From Flammeovirgaceae bacterium UBA2786 (GTDB lineage Bacteria > Bacteroidota > Bacteroidia > Cytophagales > Cyclobacteriaceae): a stretch of DNA of 49,470 bases. Shown here piece by piece: positions 32,264 through 41,471 of the stretch. The notes beneath the pieces were generated by a model. That model was not told the origin of the DNA and made no database searches. It was given only the letters and a program-made list of their open reading frames with translations. The stretch spans positions 1 through 49,470 of the forward strand of contig DEIA01000002.1 of the NCBI GenBank assembly GCA_002352225.1. Reading direction: 5' to 3'. Made by a program: the position numbers and the translations under genes. The first letter of the stretch is position 1, and each line of letters opens with the position of its first letter.

Positions 32264-33901
32264 TTGAAACGAAGAGATTTTATTTACCTCACGGGCATGG
32301 GTGCAGCAGCATCTATGATTCCCGCCATTCCGGTTATTGGTAATCCAATAGATCCGGCTAAAGCACTGGAGCCGGTTGATGTAGCGCTGAAGAAACGCAT
32401 GGCCGATGTGGCTCTTAATGCAGCACGAAGCAAAGGAGCCACCTATACCGATGTGCGCATAGGCCGGTATCTTAACCAGTTTGTAGTTACCCGCGAAGAC
32501 AAAGTGCAGAACATTGTAAACACCGAATCGTACGGCCTGGGGGTTCGCGTTATTGCCAATGGAAGCTGGGGGTTTGCGGCAACCGATAAACTGGATAACG
32601 ACAGCATCGCCAAAGCAGCGGAACTTGCGGTAGCCATTGCTAAAGAAAACTCGCGGTTGTTAACAGAACCGGTTCGCCTTGCACCACAAAAAGGATATGG
32701 TGAAGTAAACTGGAAAGCACCGATTCAAAAAAATGCCTTTGATGTTCCGATGAAAGAAAAGGTTGATTTGCTGTTGGGTGTAAACAGCGCGGCTATGCAG
32801 AGCGGAGCCAACTATATAACCTCTTTGTTGTTTATGGTTAATGAGCAAAAATATTTTGCGTCAACCGATGGCTCCTATATTGATCAGGACATACACCGGA
32901 TTTGGCCGGCATTCTTCATTACCAAAATCGATCCCACAACCGGAAAGTTTGAAACACGCAACTCATTAAGCGCGCCCATGGGTATGGGGTACGAATACTT
33001 AGATGTTCGTCCGCAAGACAAAATCCAAAGTGTAACTACACTTTACAAGGGTCGCTACGATATGCTGGAAGATGCAAAAGCCGGTGGCGCACAAGCAGGA
33101 GAAAAACTGAAAGCAAAATCAGTTGAAGCAGGTAAGTACGATTTGATTCTTGATCCTTCGCACCTGTGGTTAACTATTCATGAATCAACAGGCCACCCGA
33201 CTGAGTTAGATCGTGTGCTGGGTTATGAAGCCAACTTTGCCGGAACCAGCTTCCTTACCTTAGACAAATGGGAATCAAAAAAATTCAATTACGGAAGTAA
33301 GATTGTAAACATTGTAGCCGACAAAACACAGGTTGGCTCGCTGGGTGCCGTGGGGTACGATGATGAGGGTGTGCAATGCGGCCAGTGGGATATCATTAAA
33401 GATGGTATTCTGGTAAACTATCAAACCATTCGCGATCAGGCACACATTCTTGGACTCAATGCATCGCAGGGTTGCTGCTATGCCGATAACTGGAGTAGCG
33501 TACAGTTTCAACGCATGCCAAACGTATCGTTGCAACCCGGTAAAGATGGCAAGAGTATAAACGATCTGATTAAAGACGTAGAGAAAGGAATCTATATTAT
33601 TGGTGATGGTTCTTTTTCTATCGATCAGCAACGGTATAACTTTCAGTTTGGCGGCCAGTTGTTTTATGAAATCAAGAATGGAAAAATAGCCGGCATGTTG
33701 AAAGATGTAGCGTATCAGGCAAACTCGCAGGAGTTTTGGAATTCATGCACTGCCATAGCCGATGCAAATGACTATCGCTTAGGAGGTGCATTTGGCGATG
33801 GCAAGGGCCAGCCGCCACAAAGCAATGCTGTATCGCACGGGTCATCAACCGCCCGCTTTAATGGAGTAAACGTAATTAACACCGCACGAAACATAGGATA
33901 A
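32264..33901 (+). CDS. TldD-family metalloprotease with Tat-type leader (TldD3)
   Basis: 545 residues starting at TTG; no other start lies close enough to keep the leader. Leader 'MKRRDFIYLTGMGAAASMIP' with RRDF. The zinc motif is HESTGH from residue 306 ('TIHESTGHPTELDRVLGYEA'). 'EFWNSC' is conserved, while the second Cys seen in TldD1/2 (ICDE) is Ala here (IADA), which favours the NSC cysteine as the ligand. Upstream are about 155 bp after the terminator, enough for its own promoter. TldE2 starts 1 bp after the stop, so the two are certainly co-transcribed. Confidence 0.88.
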   Translation: MKRRDFIYLTGMGAAASMIPAIPVIGNPIDPAKALEPVDVALKKRMADVALNAARSKGATYTDVRIGRYLNQFVVTREDKVQNIVNTESYGLGVRVIANGSWGFAATDKLDNDSIAKAAELAVAIAKENSRLLTEPVRLAPQKGYGEVNWKAPIQKNAFDVPMKEKVDLLLGVNSAAMQSGANYITSLLFMVNEQKYFASTDGSYIDQDIHRIWPAFFITKIDPTTGKFETRNSLSAPMGMGYEYLDVRPQDKIQSVTTLYKGRYDMLEDAKAGGAQAGEKLKAKSVEAGKYDLILDPSHLWLTIHESTGHPTELDRVLGYEANFAGTSFLTLDKWESKKFNYGSKIVNIVADKTQVGSLGAVGYDDEGVQCGQWDIIKDGILVNYQTIRDQAHILGLNASQGCCYADNWSSVQFQRMPNVSLQPGKDGKSINDLIKDVEKGIYIIGDGSFSIDQQRYNFQFGGQLFYEIKNGKIAGMLKDVAYQANSQEFWNSCTAIADANDYRLGGAFGDGKGQPPQSNAVSHGSSTARFNGVNVINTARNIG

Positions 33902-33902
33902 C

Positions 33903-35237
33903 ATGCCCATCATGAGCAAAGACGAAGCCCAGGCTTTACTGAAGAAAGTACTGAGCTACTCAAAAGCAGACGAATGCGAAATAAACCTGAGTGGTAACGA
34001 CAGTGGTAACATTCGCTATGCGCGAAATTCTGTAAGCACGAGCGGAAGAGTAAGCCAACATCAGTTGGCGGTTGCTTCTGCATTTGGAAAAAAGTTAGGA
34101 ATAGCTACCATTAACGAGTTTGACGAAGCATCTTTAAAGAAGGTGGTGGAGCGCTCGGAAGAATTGGCAAAACTGGCTCCTGAAAATCCGGAATACGTTT
34201 CCTTTCTTGGACCGCAGACTTTTGCCGAAGCAAAAACATACAACCCCGTAACAGCCGCAATTACACCAAAGTTGCGATCGGATCTGGTTGAACAAAGCAT
34301 TAAAGTGGCAAAAGATGCCGGAGCTGTAGCAGCAGGTTTTTTGGAAGACAATGCCGGATTTGCAGCTATGATGAATAGCAAAGGATTGTTTGCCTACAAC
34401 ACTTCTACCAATACCAATTTTTCGGTAACGGTACGCACCACCGATGGAACAGGATCGGGTTATGCAACGCGCGGCTATAACGACATTACCAAACTGGACA
34501 CCAAAAAGGCTACACAAATTGCTACTGAGAAAGCGGTTAAGTCGGTAAAAGCGCGGGCTATTGAACCCGGTAAGTACACTGTTATTCTGGAGCCTGCCGC
34601 AGTCGCAGTGTTGTTAGAAAATATTTTCTTTCGTTTAGATGCACGTTCTGCAGATGAAGGCCGCAGCTTTTTAAGCAAAGCCGGAGGAGGAACACGTCAG
34701 GGAGAGAAGTTGGTTGATGAACGTGTAAATATTTATTCCGATCCTATGAACCCCGATTTGCCTACCAGTACCTGGAATGGCGATGGCCGGCCACAGGAAA
34801 AAATATCGTGGATAGAAAAAGGAGTGATTAAAAATCTTTCTTACTCACGCTACTGGGCCGAGAAGAAAGGCGTAAAGGCAGTGCCCGGCCCCGATGCTGC
34901 TATTATGGAAGGGGGCACCAAATCGTTGGAAGAACTTATTGCCGGAACAAAGAAAGGCGTATTGGTAACCCGCTTGTGGTACATACGCGATGTTGATCCG
35001 CAAAGTCTGTTGTTAACCGGCCTTACACGCGATGGTACTTTTTATATAGAGAACGGCAAAATTCAATACCCAATTAAAAACTTCCGCTTTAACGAAAGCC
35101 CCATTATAATGCTTAATAATCTTGAAGAAATGGGTAAAGTAGAACGTACCGTAAGTGTTGAATCGAACCAGAATTATTTGTTGCCTCCGTTAAAGGTGAG
35201 AGACTTTACGTTCTCGAGTTTATCGGATGCCGTGTAA
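33903..35237 (+). CDS. TldE/PmbA-family protein (TldE2)
   Basis: 444 residues, no export signal. Same motif order as TldE1: 'SGNDSGNIRYARNSVSTSGR', 'IEPGKYTVILEPAAVAVLLE' and 'NFRFNESPIIMLNNLEEMGK', ending 'VRDFTFSSLSDAV' exactly as TldE1 does. The glycine run of TldE1 is replaced by 'STWNGDGRPQEKISW'. No HExxxH, consistent with the catalytically silent subunit. An alternative start at a second ATG three codons in (33912) is possible. Confidence 0.87.
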   Translation: MPIMSKDEAQALLKKVLSYSKADECEINLSGNDSGNIRYARNSVSTSGRVSQHQLAVASAFGKKLGIATINEFDEASLKKVVERSEELAKLAPENPEYVSFLGPQTFAEAKTYNPVTAAITPKLRSDLVEQSIKVAKDAGAVAAGFLEDNAGFAAMMNSKGLFAYNTSTNTNFSVTVRTTDGTGSGYATRGYNDITKLDTKKATQIATEKAVKSVKARAIEPGKYTVILEPAAVAVLLENIFFRLDARSADEGRSFLSKAGGGTRQGEKLVDERVNIYSDPMNPDLPTSTWNGDGRPQEKISWIEKGVIKNLSYSRYWAEKKGVKAVPGPDAAIMEGGTKSLEELIAGTKKGVLVTRLWYIRDVDPQSLLLTGLTRDGTFYIENGKIQYPIKNFRFNESPIIMLNNLEEMGKVERTVSVESNQNYLLPPLKVRDFTFSSLSDAV

Positions 35238-35239
35238 TT

Positions 35240-35296
35240 AACCACATTTAAACATAGGCCACATAGGGTTCCTGTAACCTATGTGGCTATGTGGTT
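35240..35296. repeat. Long imperfect hairpin downstream of the second tld operon
   Basis: Nested arms: AACCACAT/ATGTGGTT outside, and GCCACATAGG/CCTATGTGGC (35258-35267 with 35278-35287) inside, with a bulged G and a short unpaired piece between. There is no immediate T-run; a separate terminator follows at 35311. It may slow 3' decay of the mRNA or be a dispersed palindrome. Confidence 0.6.
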
Positions 35297-35310
35297 TAAT
35301 TTTGAGATTA

Positions 35311-35341
35311 CCCCGGAGCCGATTTCGGGGTTTTCTTTTTT
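35311..35341 (+). terminator. Terminator of the second tld operon
   Basis: Stem CCCCG/CGGGG (35311-35315 with 35326-35330) with a 10-nt loop, then TTTTCTTTTTTT. Confidence 0.75.
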
Positions 35342-35437
35342 TAACAAACAAGCCAAATTCTTCCGCTTATATAAATGTCGGCCCCAAACCATTATCTAAG
35401 CGTATAAAATCCAAAATTGCATGTTGGGCATGTTAGC

Positions 35438-36061
35438 ATGATAGCCGGGAATAAGTTTTTCTTTACACGCATACAGTACGAATCGGGCGATTGGGATGTG
35501 GACCAGCGCATGCCGGTAAACGTGCTCAACTCACTTATTGAATACACCACACTTCAAATCGATACCAACGAAAACATTGTTTCGCTTTCCAGCGATGATA
35601 TTTTTCGATGCCCCTTTTGTTACCTCAGCGGCCACAAACTGGTGGAGTTTACCGCACAGGAGCGCACGAATTTTAAACGGTATGTTACCAACGGAGGCTT
35701 TGTGTTTGTAGATGATTGCAACCACGATATTGACGGCCTCTTTGCCAAATCGTTTGAAGCCGAAATGGAACGCACATTTGGACACGGGACATTAAAAAAA
35801 ATACCGAATAACCATTCGCTCTATTCAGCCTTTTTTAAGTTCGATGGTCCGCCTACGACCGCTCAGGAATTAAACGGTTGGGGCGATGACATTGTACACG
35901 ATTACCTCAAAGCCATAGAAGTAAAAAACAGAATAGGTGTGTTATACAGCAACAAAGATTATGGCTGCGAGTGGGATTATGATTTTCGTAACAAACGGTT
36001 TTATAAAATAGACAACACACGCTTTAGCGTGAATATTATTATGTATGCATTAACAAGTTAA
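35438..36061 (+). CDS. DUF4159 domain protein
   Basis: 207 residues from ATG 35438 (MIAGNKFFFTRIQYESGDWD); a TTG seven codons upstream is an alternative. DUF4159 hallmarks are the opening 'FTRIQYESGDWD', 'ERTNFKRYVTNGGFVFVDDC' (a class I glutamine-amidotransferase-like core without the catalytic Cys-His) and 'HSLYSAFFKFDG'. Such genes commonly lead MoxR/DUF58/BatA operons in Bacteroidota, as here. Biochemical role unknown. About 100 bp rich in short repeats separates it from moxR. Confidence 0.85.
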   Translation: MIAGNKFFFTRIQYESGDWDVDQRMPVNVLNSLIEYTTLQIDTNENIVSLSSDDIFRCPFCYLSGHKLVEFTAQERTNFKRYVTNGGFVFVDDCNHDIDGLFAKSFEAEMERTFGHGTLKKIPNNHSLYSAFFKFDGPPTTAQELNGWGDDIVHDYLKAIEVKNRIGVLYSNKDYGCEWDYDFRNKRFYKIDNTRFSVNIIMYALTS

Positions 36062-36069
36062 AATAGTCA

Positions 36070-36143
36070 GGAAGTCCGTTAAGTCCGGAAGCTGGAAAGT
36101 CCGTAAGCTTACGGACTTCCGGTCTTTTCAACTTCCGGTCTTT
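36070..36143. repeat. Cluster of short palindromes and direct repeats before moxR
   Basis: A perfect 22-bp palindrome occupies 36097-36118 (each arm AAGTCCGTAAG). AAGTCCG also occurs at about 36072 and 36081, and CTTCCGGTCTTT occurs twice (36116-36127 and 36132-36143). The structure could act as an attenuator or partial terminator between the DUF4159 gene and moxR. Confidence 0.65.
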
Positions 36144-36163
36144 ACTGATTTTAAAGAAAAACT

Positions 36164-37162
36164 ATGAACACAGAATTAAAAACAGCAGAAAAGAATGTAC
36201 AGGAAATAATCGACAGCCTGGGCAAACTCAAGCAAGAGATTCATAAAACCATTGTAGGGCAGGAAGAGATAATCGATCAGTTACTGATTACGTTTCTGGC
36301 CGGTGGCCACGGCCTGTTGGAAGGAGTGCCCGGTCTTGCTAAAACATTAATGATTCGCTCGCTTTCAGAAGCCATTGATCTGAAGTTTAAACGCATACAG
36401 TTTACACCCGATTTAATGCCAACCGATATTATCGGAACCGAAATTCTGGAAGAAGATCATGGCACAGGCAAACGTGTTTTCAAATTCAACAAGGGCCCCA
36501 TCTTTGCCAATATTATTCTGGCCGATGAGATTAATCGTACCTCACCCAAAACACAATCGGCTTTGCTCGAAGCCATGCAGGAGTTTGAAGTTACCTATGG
36601 AGGCATAACCTATCCGCTGGACAGGCCTTTCTTTATTCTGGCTACACAAAACCCGATTGAACAAGCCGGAACTTTTCCATTGCCCGAAGCGCAACTCGAT
36701 CGATTCCTATTATATATAAAAGTTAACTACCCAACCGCTGAAGAAGAACGCGCTATACTGGCCGGCACCACCGGTCGCAAGGGAGCAGGCATTGAAAGGG
36801 TAATGGAAGGCCATAAGATATTGGAAGCGCAAAAATATGTACGCGAAGTTCACATCAATGCAGAGTTGATTGGCTGGGTAAGCGATTTGGTTCGCGCCAC
36901 ACGGCCTAAAGAAACTACTGTAAAATATGTACGCGATTGGGTGCGTTGGGGAGCGGGGCCACGCGCTGGCCAGGCCATGATCTTAACAGCAAAAGCCCGC
37001 GCTTTGCTATCAGGAAGATTAGCGGTTACACAGGAAGATATTCGCCATGTGGCATACCCCGTGCTGCGCCATCGTATACTCACTAACTTTAAAGCAGAAG
37101 CAGAAGGCATCACGTCCGATGATGTAACCACGCACTTGCTTGAAACCATTGGCATCGGATAA
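36164..37162 (+). CDS. MoxR-type AAA+ ATPase
   Basis: 332 residues. Walker A 'GVPGLAKT' with Lys60, Walker B 'IILADEINRTSPKTQSALLE', sensor 1 'FFILATQNPIEQAGTFPLPE', arginine-finger region 'AQLDRFLLYIKV', and a C-terminal lid ending 'SDDVTTHLLETIGIG'. MoxR ATPases are chaperone-like and act with von Willebrand factor A proteins, here presumably the DUF58 and BatA-like products downstream. The gap to the DUF58 gene is 15 bp. Confidence 0.93.
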   Translation: MNTELKTAEKNVQEIIDSLGKLKQEIHKTIVGQEEIIDQLLITFLAGGHGLLEGVPGLAKTLMIRSLSEAIDLKFKRIQFTPDLMPTDIIGTEILEEDHGTGKRVFKFNKGPIFANIILADEINRTSPKTQSALLEAMQEFEVTYGGITYPLDRPFFILATQNPIEQAGTFPLPEAQLDRFLLYIKVNYPTAEEERAILAGTTGRKGAGIERVMEGHKILEAQKYVREVHINAELIGWVSDLVRATRPKETTVKYVRDWVRWGAGPRAGQAMILTAKARALLSGRLAVTQEDIRHVAYPVLRHRILTNFKAEAEGITSDDVTTHLLETIGIG

Positions 37163-37177
37163 AACTCATAATACAGT

Positions 37178-38077
37178 ATGATTGATGCGCGTGTTAAAGA
37201 GTTACTGAACCCGGCTGTATTAAATACAGTTAGCGGGTTAGAACTTGTTGCGCGTGTAATTGTAGAAGGCTTTATGAGCGGCAGCAACAAAAGTCAGTCG
37301 GTGGGCTCAGGGCAGGAGTTTAGTCAATACCGGAATTATCAGCCCGGAGATGATTTACGCCAACTCGATTGGAAGATGTTTGCGCGTTCAGGCCGTTACT
37401 ACATTAAAGAGGCAGAAATTGAAACTAACATTACAGTTAAATTCATGCTTGATGCAAGCCGCTCGATGGCCTATGCGGAAGAGGGTATGAGTAAACTTCA
37501 GTTTGCCAAAGTAATGATGGCAGCCCTGGCTTACCTGGTGCGTAAGCAAAGCGATACGTTTGGTTTGTTTGCCGTTAACGATGAACAAATCAAAGCCCTG
37601 TTGCCGCGCTTCGAACAACAACAATTTATGCGGTTTTTGCTCGAGCTGATCAGTATTGAAAGCGAAGGCAAATGGGAAAACTCCGGCAGCGAAGAGCAAC
37701 TGTTCGATCATCATGGTAAAGAGATGATTGTATTTTTTACTGATATGTATGATGCCGATGGAGATTTGCTGCGGTTTATCTCGCGACTGAAAACATCACG
37801 CAACGAAGTGGTTATTTTTCACCTGATGGGCAAACAAGAACAAGAGCTGAACTATGAAGGCTCGCTTACGTTCGAAGACCTCGAAACAAAAGAGCGGACC
37901 AAAGTAAACACATTGTTACAGAAGAAAGAATATGAAGCCCGTGTGGATTTGTGGTTGCAGGAAACCCGAATGTGGATGCTGGAGCGAAACATTAGCTACC
38001 ATGTGGTTACGTTGCAGGACGGAGCGGAAAATGTATTACAGAATTTTTTAGTTACCCGAAGTCGTTTGGCACGATAA
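37178..38077 (+). CDS. DUF58 domain protein (vWA-like)
   Basis: 299 residues, soluble. The DUF58 signature 'GSGQEFSQYRNYQPGDDLRQ' then 'LDWKMFARSGRYYIKE' lies at about residues 45-80. A von Willebrand A-like fold follows with a MIDAS-type start 'FMLDASRSMAYAEEG' (DxSxS-like: DASRS). A typical MoxR partner. Its TAA overlaps the next ATG by one base (TAATG), indicating translational coupling. Confidence 0.92.
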   Translation: MIDARVKELLNPAVLNTVSGLELVARVIVEGFMSGSNKSQSVGSGQEFSQYRNYQPGDDLRQLDWKMFARSGRYYIKEAEIETNITVKFMLDASRSMAYAEEGMSKLQFAKVMMAALAYLVRKQSDTFGLFAVNDEQIKALLPRFEQQQFMRFLLELISIESEGKWENSGSEEQLFDHHGKEMIVFFTDMYDADGDLLRFISRLKTSRNEVVIFHLMGKQEQELNYEGSLTFEDLETKERTKVNTLLQKKEYEARVDLWLQETRMWMLERNISYHVVTLQDGAENVLQNFLVTRSRLAR

Positions 38078-39240
38078 TGCAACTGGTTAACGCTACATAC
38101 CTCTGGGCACTGTTGGCCCTCGCTGTTCCGGTAGCCATTCACCTGCTTAGCCGCAAAGAAGGACAGGTGATACCGGTTGGCAGCTTGCGCCACTTGCAGG
38201 AAACGGCATCACAACAATTTCGTGGAATAAAATTAAATGAACTGTTGCTGCTCGCGTTACGATTACTACTATTCATTTTGTTTGTAATGCTGCTGGCTGG
38301 ATTGTTCTGGAATATGAAGGAGAAAGAAAAATGGGTTGTAGTTGACAGCGACCTAAAAAATAACAAGCAGACAATTGCGTTGGCCGATAGTTTAGAGGCA
38401 CGCGGTTATGCCTGGCATTGGCTTAGCACGAACTTCCCTTCGAAGGAACAGACTCCACTGCCGGTTAATAACTATTGGCAGTTAATGAATGCCTTAGGAG
38501 AATTACATCTTGAACATGCCGTTGTGCTTTCGGCAAACCGCATGACGGACTTCAAGGGCAAGTTAACTTCCTTACCATCGCATATCGATTGGCAAACTTT
38601 TGAGCTACCCGATACAACATTTGCAGCATATCAGATTATACATAAGAACAATGTGTTGGTAAGAAATGTTGTATCTGCTTCGGGGCAAACATCTTTTAAT
38701 ACCGATACCCTTGCTTCGCCTACAGATGGATTGTATGTACCCGATTCAATTCAGGTTGCAATAGTGGCCGATAAAAATTTTGAAGAAGAAGCCCGGTTAA
38801 TAAAAGCTTCGTTAGCGGCCATGCAAACATTACCGGCTCAGATTGTAATTACCGATCAGTCAAAAGCCGATTGGATTATCTGGTTGTCGAAAGAAGAAGT
38901 TCCACACACGGAAGCAAAAATTTTAGTTGCAACCAAAATCACATCGGGCAAATTAATTGAACAGGTTGCCCCCGCCCGATGGCAATTGAATAACCTTTCG
39001 GTTGAAAACATGGTGCAAAACGCAACCATTAAAATAGCTGAGCTGATTACAAGAAACCCTACAATTGAAAAATCAGTAGATGCAGTCGACAGACGAATGC
39101 TATCCCAGCCAAAATTCAAAGAAGTGACGCAGGCAGGAATAGGGATGCTGGCAAAAAATGCTTTTCAGATTGAATTATTTATTTTGTTTTTACTGGTTTG
39201 GATAGCCGAGCGAACATTAGCCTTTATACGGAAGCAATGA
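38077..39240 (+). CDS. BatA-type membrane protein (aerotolerance N-terminal domain)
   Basis: 387 residues. The N-terminal BatA region 'YLWALLALAVPVAIHLLSRK' and a second helix near residues 55-75 place it in the inner membrane. The middle is periplasmic or cytoplasmic without a clear MIDAS motif, and a final transmembrane helix lies at about 365-385 ('FILFLLVWIAERTLAFIR'). The role in the MoxR system is inferred from synteny. Its TGA overlaps the ATG of the next gene (ATGA). Confidence 0.82.
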   Translation: MQLVNATYLWALLALAVPVAIHLLSRKEGQVIPVGSLRHLQETASQQFRGIKLNELLLLALRLLLFILFVMLLAGLFWNMKEKEKWVVVDSDLKNNKQTIALADSLEARGYAWHWLSTNFPSKEQTPLPVNNYWQLMNALGELHLEHAVVLSANRMTDFKGKLTSLPSHIDWQTFELPDTTFAAYQIIHKNNVLVRNVVSASGQTSFNTDTLASPTDGLYVPDSIQVAIVADKNFEEEARLIKASLAAMQTLPAQIVITDQSKADWIIWLSKEEVPHTEAKILVATKITSGKLIEQVAPARWQLNNLSVENMVQNATIKIAELITRNPTIEKSVDAVDRRMLSQPKFKEVTQAGIGMLAKNAFQIELFILFLLVWIAERTLAFIRKQ

Positions 39241-41471
39241 GTGTTACTCCTTCATATCGGTTAAAAAGGTTAAGCATCCGCTACACATTGGTACGAGGTG
39301 TGGAGGTTTGCTCCATAGCAATAGCAGCCGCACTTTTGACATGGGCTATACTCGGCTGGATTTATGTAAGCGAGGGATTGCGCTGGAGCGTAACAATTGC
39401 TGCAGGCATCATTACAGGGTTAACATTGGCTTATTTCCGAAACCTGTTTACAACAGACACAAATTTTCTGATTCATTACCTGAATAATCAGTACCCTGTG
39501 CTGGAAGATAGTGCAGATTTACTAAGAGTCGAAAATGAAGAATTAAACCTGATACAACGGATTCAACAGGCACGCGTAACCGAACGGTTTGATGAGCTTT
39601 ATCCGGAGATAAAATTGCCCAATAAAATTGGCACAACCTCGGTTGTTGCGACTTCTCTCTTTTTTGTTGCGATTTTGTTAATGGCATTTGCACCAGGGGC
39701 AGAGCAACGAATCAACTCGCAACTCAGAAAGGAGATAAATCAAATCAACAAGCAGTCTGATGAAATTAAATTGGAGAGTCTTGAGGTAACTATAACTCCG
39801 CCAAAGTACACAGCACAACCATCGCGCAGATCGGAGAGTCTTCAATTAACCTTACCGGAAGGAAGTAATGTTTTGTGGACAGCCCGTTTTAATAAATCTG
39901 TAAATAGCTGGTTGATTTTATCGGGTCGTGATTCGGTTGCGTTTACGTATGCAGATGGAATGCACAAAGCAAATCAACAGCTAACGGAAACAGGTTTTTA
40001 CCAATTGGCCTGGCAGGAAAATAGCAACTGGATACATTCAGATTATTACAAGATTGAAGTACACAAGGATCAAGCTCCGCGTATTGAAGTTAAAGAGTTA
40101 GATCAGTTTACACGACTCTCCTTTACATCAAACCTGAAAGTGAATTTAAAAGCAACTTTGCAGGATGATCATGGCTTAACACAAGCCGGAGTGATTGCCA
40201 CAGTAAGTAAGGGTAGTGGCGAATCGGTAAAGTTTCGTGAGGAAAAATTGGCATTCAGTTCGCCCGAACAGATTAAAGGCAAACAGGTAAATGCTTCTGT
40301 TACGCTCGACTTATTAAAGTTGGGCATGGAGCCCGGTGATGAACTTTATTTTTATGTAGAAGCCCGCGATAATAAAGAGCCTCAGCCAAATTATAATCGC
40401 ACCGAAACATTTTTTATAGCCATACAAGATACTACCCGATACGAAGTTGTGGATGATGAAGGATTGGGTGTTGACCTGATGCCGGAATATTTTCGGAGTC
40501 AGCGCCAGATTATTATCGATACCGAGAAACTTCTGAAAGAGAAGAAAAGAATAACAACACAGCAGTTTAAATTTACCAGCAACGAGTTGGGGTACGATCA
40601 GAAAGTGTTGCGCCTGCGGTATGGCCAGTTTATGGGCGAAGAGTTTGAAGACCAGATTGGAGGCGTTACCGTTTCGCCAGAAGAGTTGGCCGATGAAACA
40701 GCCGAAGAGACGGTTGAACGATTAAGCCATAAACACGATACTGAAAATGAACATAACCTGGTAGAACAAAAGAAACAAGCTGCCGATAATCATAACCATG
40801 GAGAAGAGAAAGAAGGCGACCTGCTGGCCGCATTTGCACACCAGCATGATGATGGCGAAGTAGCCACCTTCTTTATTGAGTCTATGCGCACCAAACTGAA
40901 GGCTGCCCTTACGGTGATGTGGGATGCAGAACTTTACCTGCGACTATACGAGCCCGAAAAATCATTACCGTATCAATACACAGCACTAAAGCTGTTGAAG
41001 GAAATCAGTAACGACTCGCGTATTTATGTGCATCGCACAGGGTTTGATCCGCCACCGTTAAAAGAAGAAAGAAGGTTATCGGGCGATCTTGCAGAAGTGA
41101 AATCAAATACCGGCCTTACAAAGGCGCACCACGAGAAGAAGTACCCGGCCATTCAGGATGCGCAACAGCGGATTGAAAATTTATTGCAACACTCCGGAGC
41201 CTTAACGCAAGCAGACAGAAATCTTTTTACTAAAGCCGGAAACGAATTGGCAATAGTAGCCATAGAAGAACCAGGTAAATATTTGCAGGGGTTAACAGTA
41301 CTAAAGCAATTATCAGAGCAATCGTTATCAACAGATGAGATCAAACCCTCATTACTGTTGCTGCGAAGTATTTTTTGGCAGGTAGCACCGGCTCAACCCA
41401 CAACACCAGCCAGACAAAATCAATCGGTTCATCCGCTCGACCAGGAGTTTTTGAAAAAGATCAATGAGTAA
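39237..41471 (+). CDS. DUF4175-like membrane protein with His-rich segment
   Basis: 744 residues from the ATG at 39237, which overlaps the preceding TGA. Two transmembrane helices at about 20-65 and a third near 140-155. A long soluble part with an Ig-like stretch follows ('LEVTITPPKYTAQPSRRSES'), then coiled-coil and helical regions. Such proteins resemble DUF4175 members found after BatA genes. Residues about 498-541 are rich in His, Asp and Glu (HKHD, EHN, NHNH, HQHDD), a possible metal-binding or low-complexity linker. The 3' end overlaps the next gene by 8 bp. Confidence 0.72.
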   Translation: MSVTPSYRLKRLSIRYTLVRGVEVCSIAIAAALLTWAILGWIYVSEGLRWSVTIAAGIITGLTLAYFRNLFTTDTNFLIHYLNNQYPVLEDSADLLRVENEELNLIQRIQQARVTERFDELYPEIKLPNKIGTTSVVATSLFFVAILLMAFAPGAEQRINSQLRKEINQINKQSDEIKLESLEVTITPPKYTAQPSRRSESLQLTLPEGSNVLWTARFNKSVNSWLILSGRDSVAFTYADGMHKANQQLTETGFYQLAWQENSNWIHSDYYKIEVHKDQAPRIEVKELDQFTRLSFTSNLKVNLKATLQDDHGLTQAGVIATVSKGSGESVKFREEKLAFSSPEQIKGKQVNASVTLDLLKLGMEPGDELYFYVEARDNKEPQPNYNRTETFFIAIQDTTRYEVVDDEGLGVDLMPEYFRSQRQIIIDTEKLLKEKKRITTQQFKFTSNELGYDQKVLRLRYGQFMGEEFEDQIGGVTVSPEELADETAEETVERLSHKHDTENEHNLVEQKKQAADNHNHGEEKEGDLLAAFAHQHDDGEVATFFIESMRTKLKAALTVMWDAELYLRLYEPEKSLPYQYTALKLLKEISNDSRIYVHRTGFDPPPLKEERRLSGDLAEVKSNTGLTKAHHEKKYPAIQDAQQRIENLLQHSGALTQADRNLFTKAGNELAIVAIEEPGKYLQGLTVLKQLSEQSLSTDEIKPSLLLLRSIFWQVAPAQPTTPARQNQSVHPLDQEFLKKINE

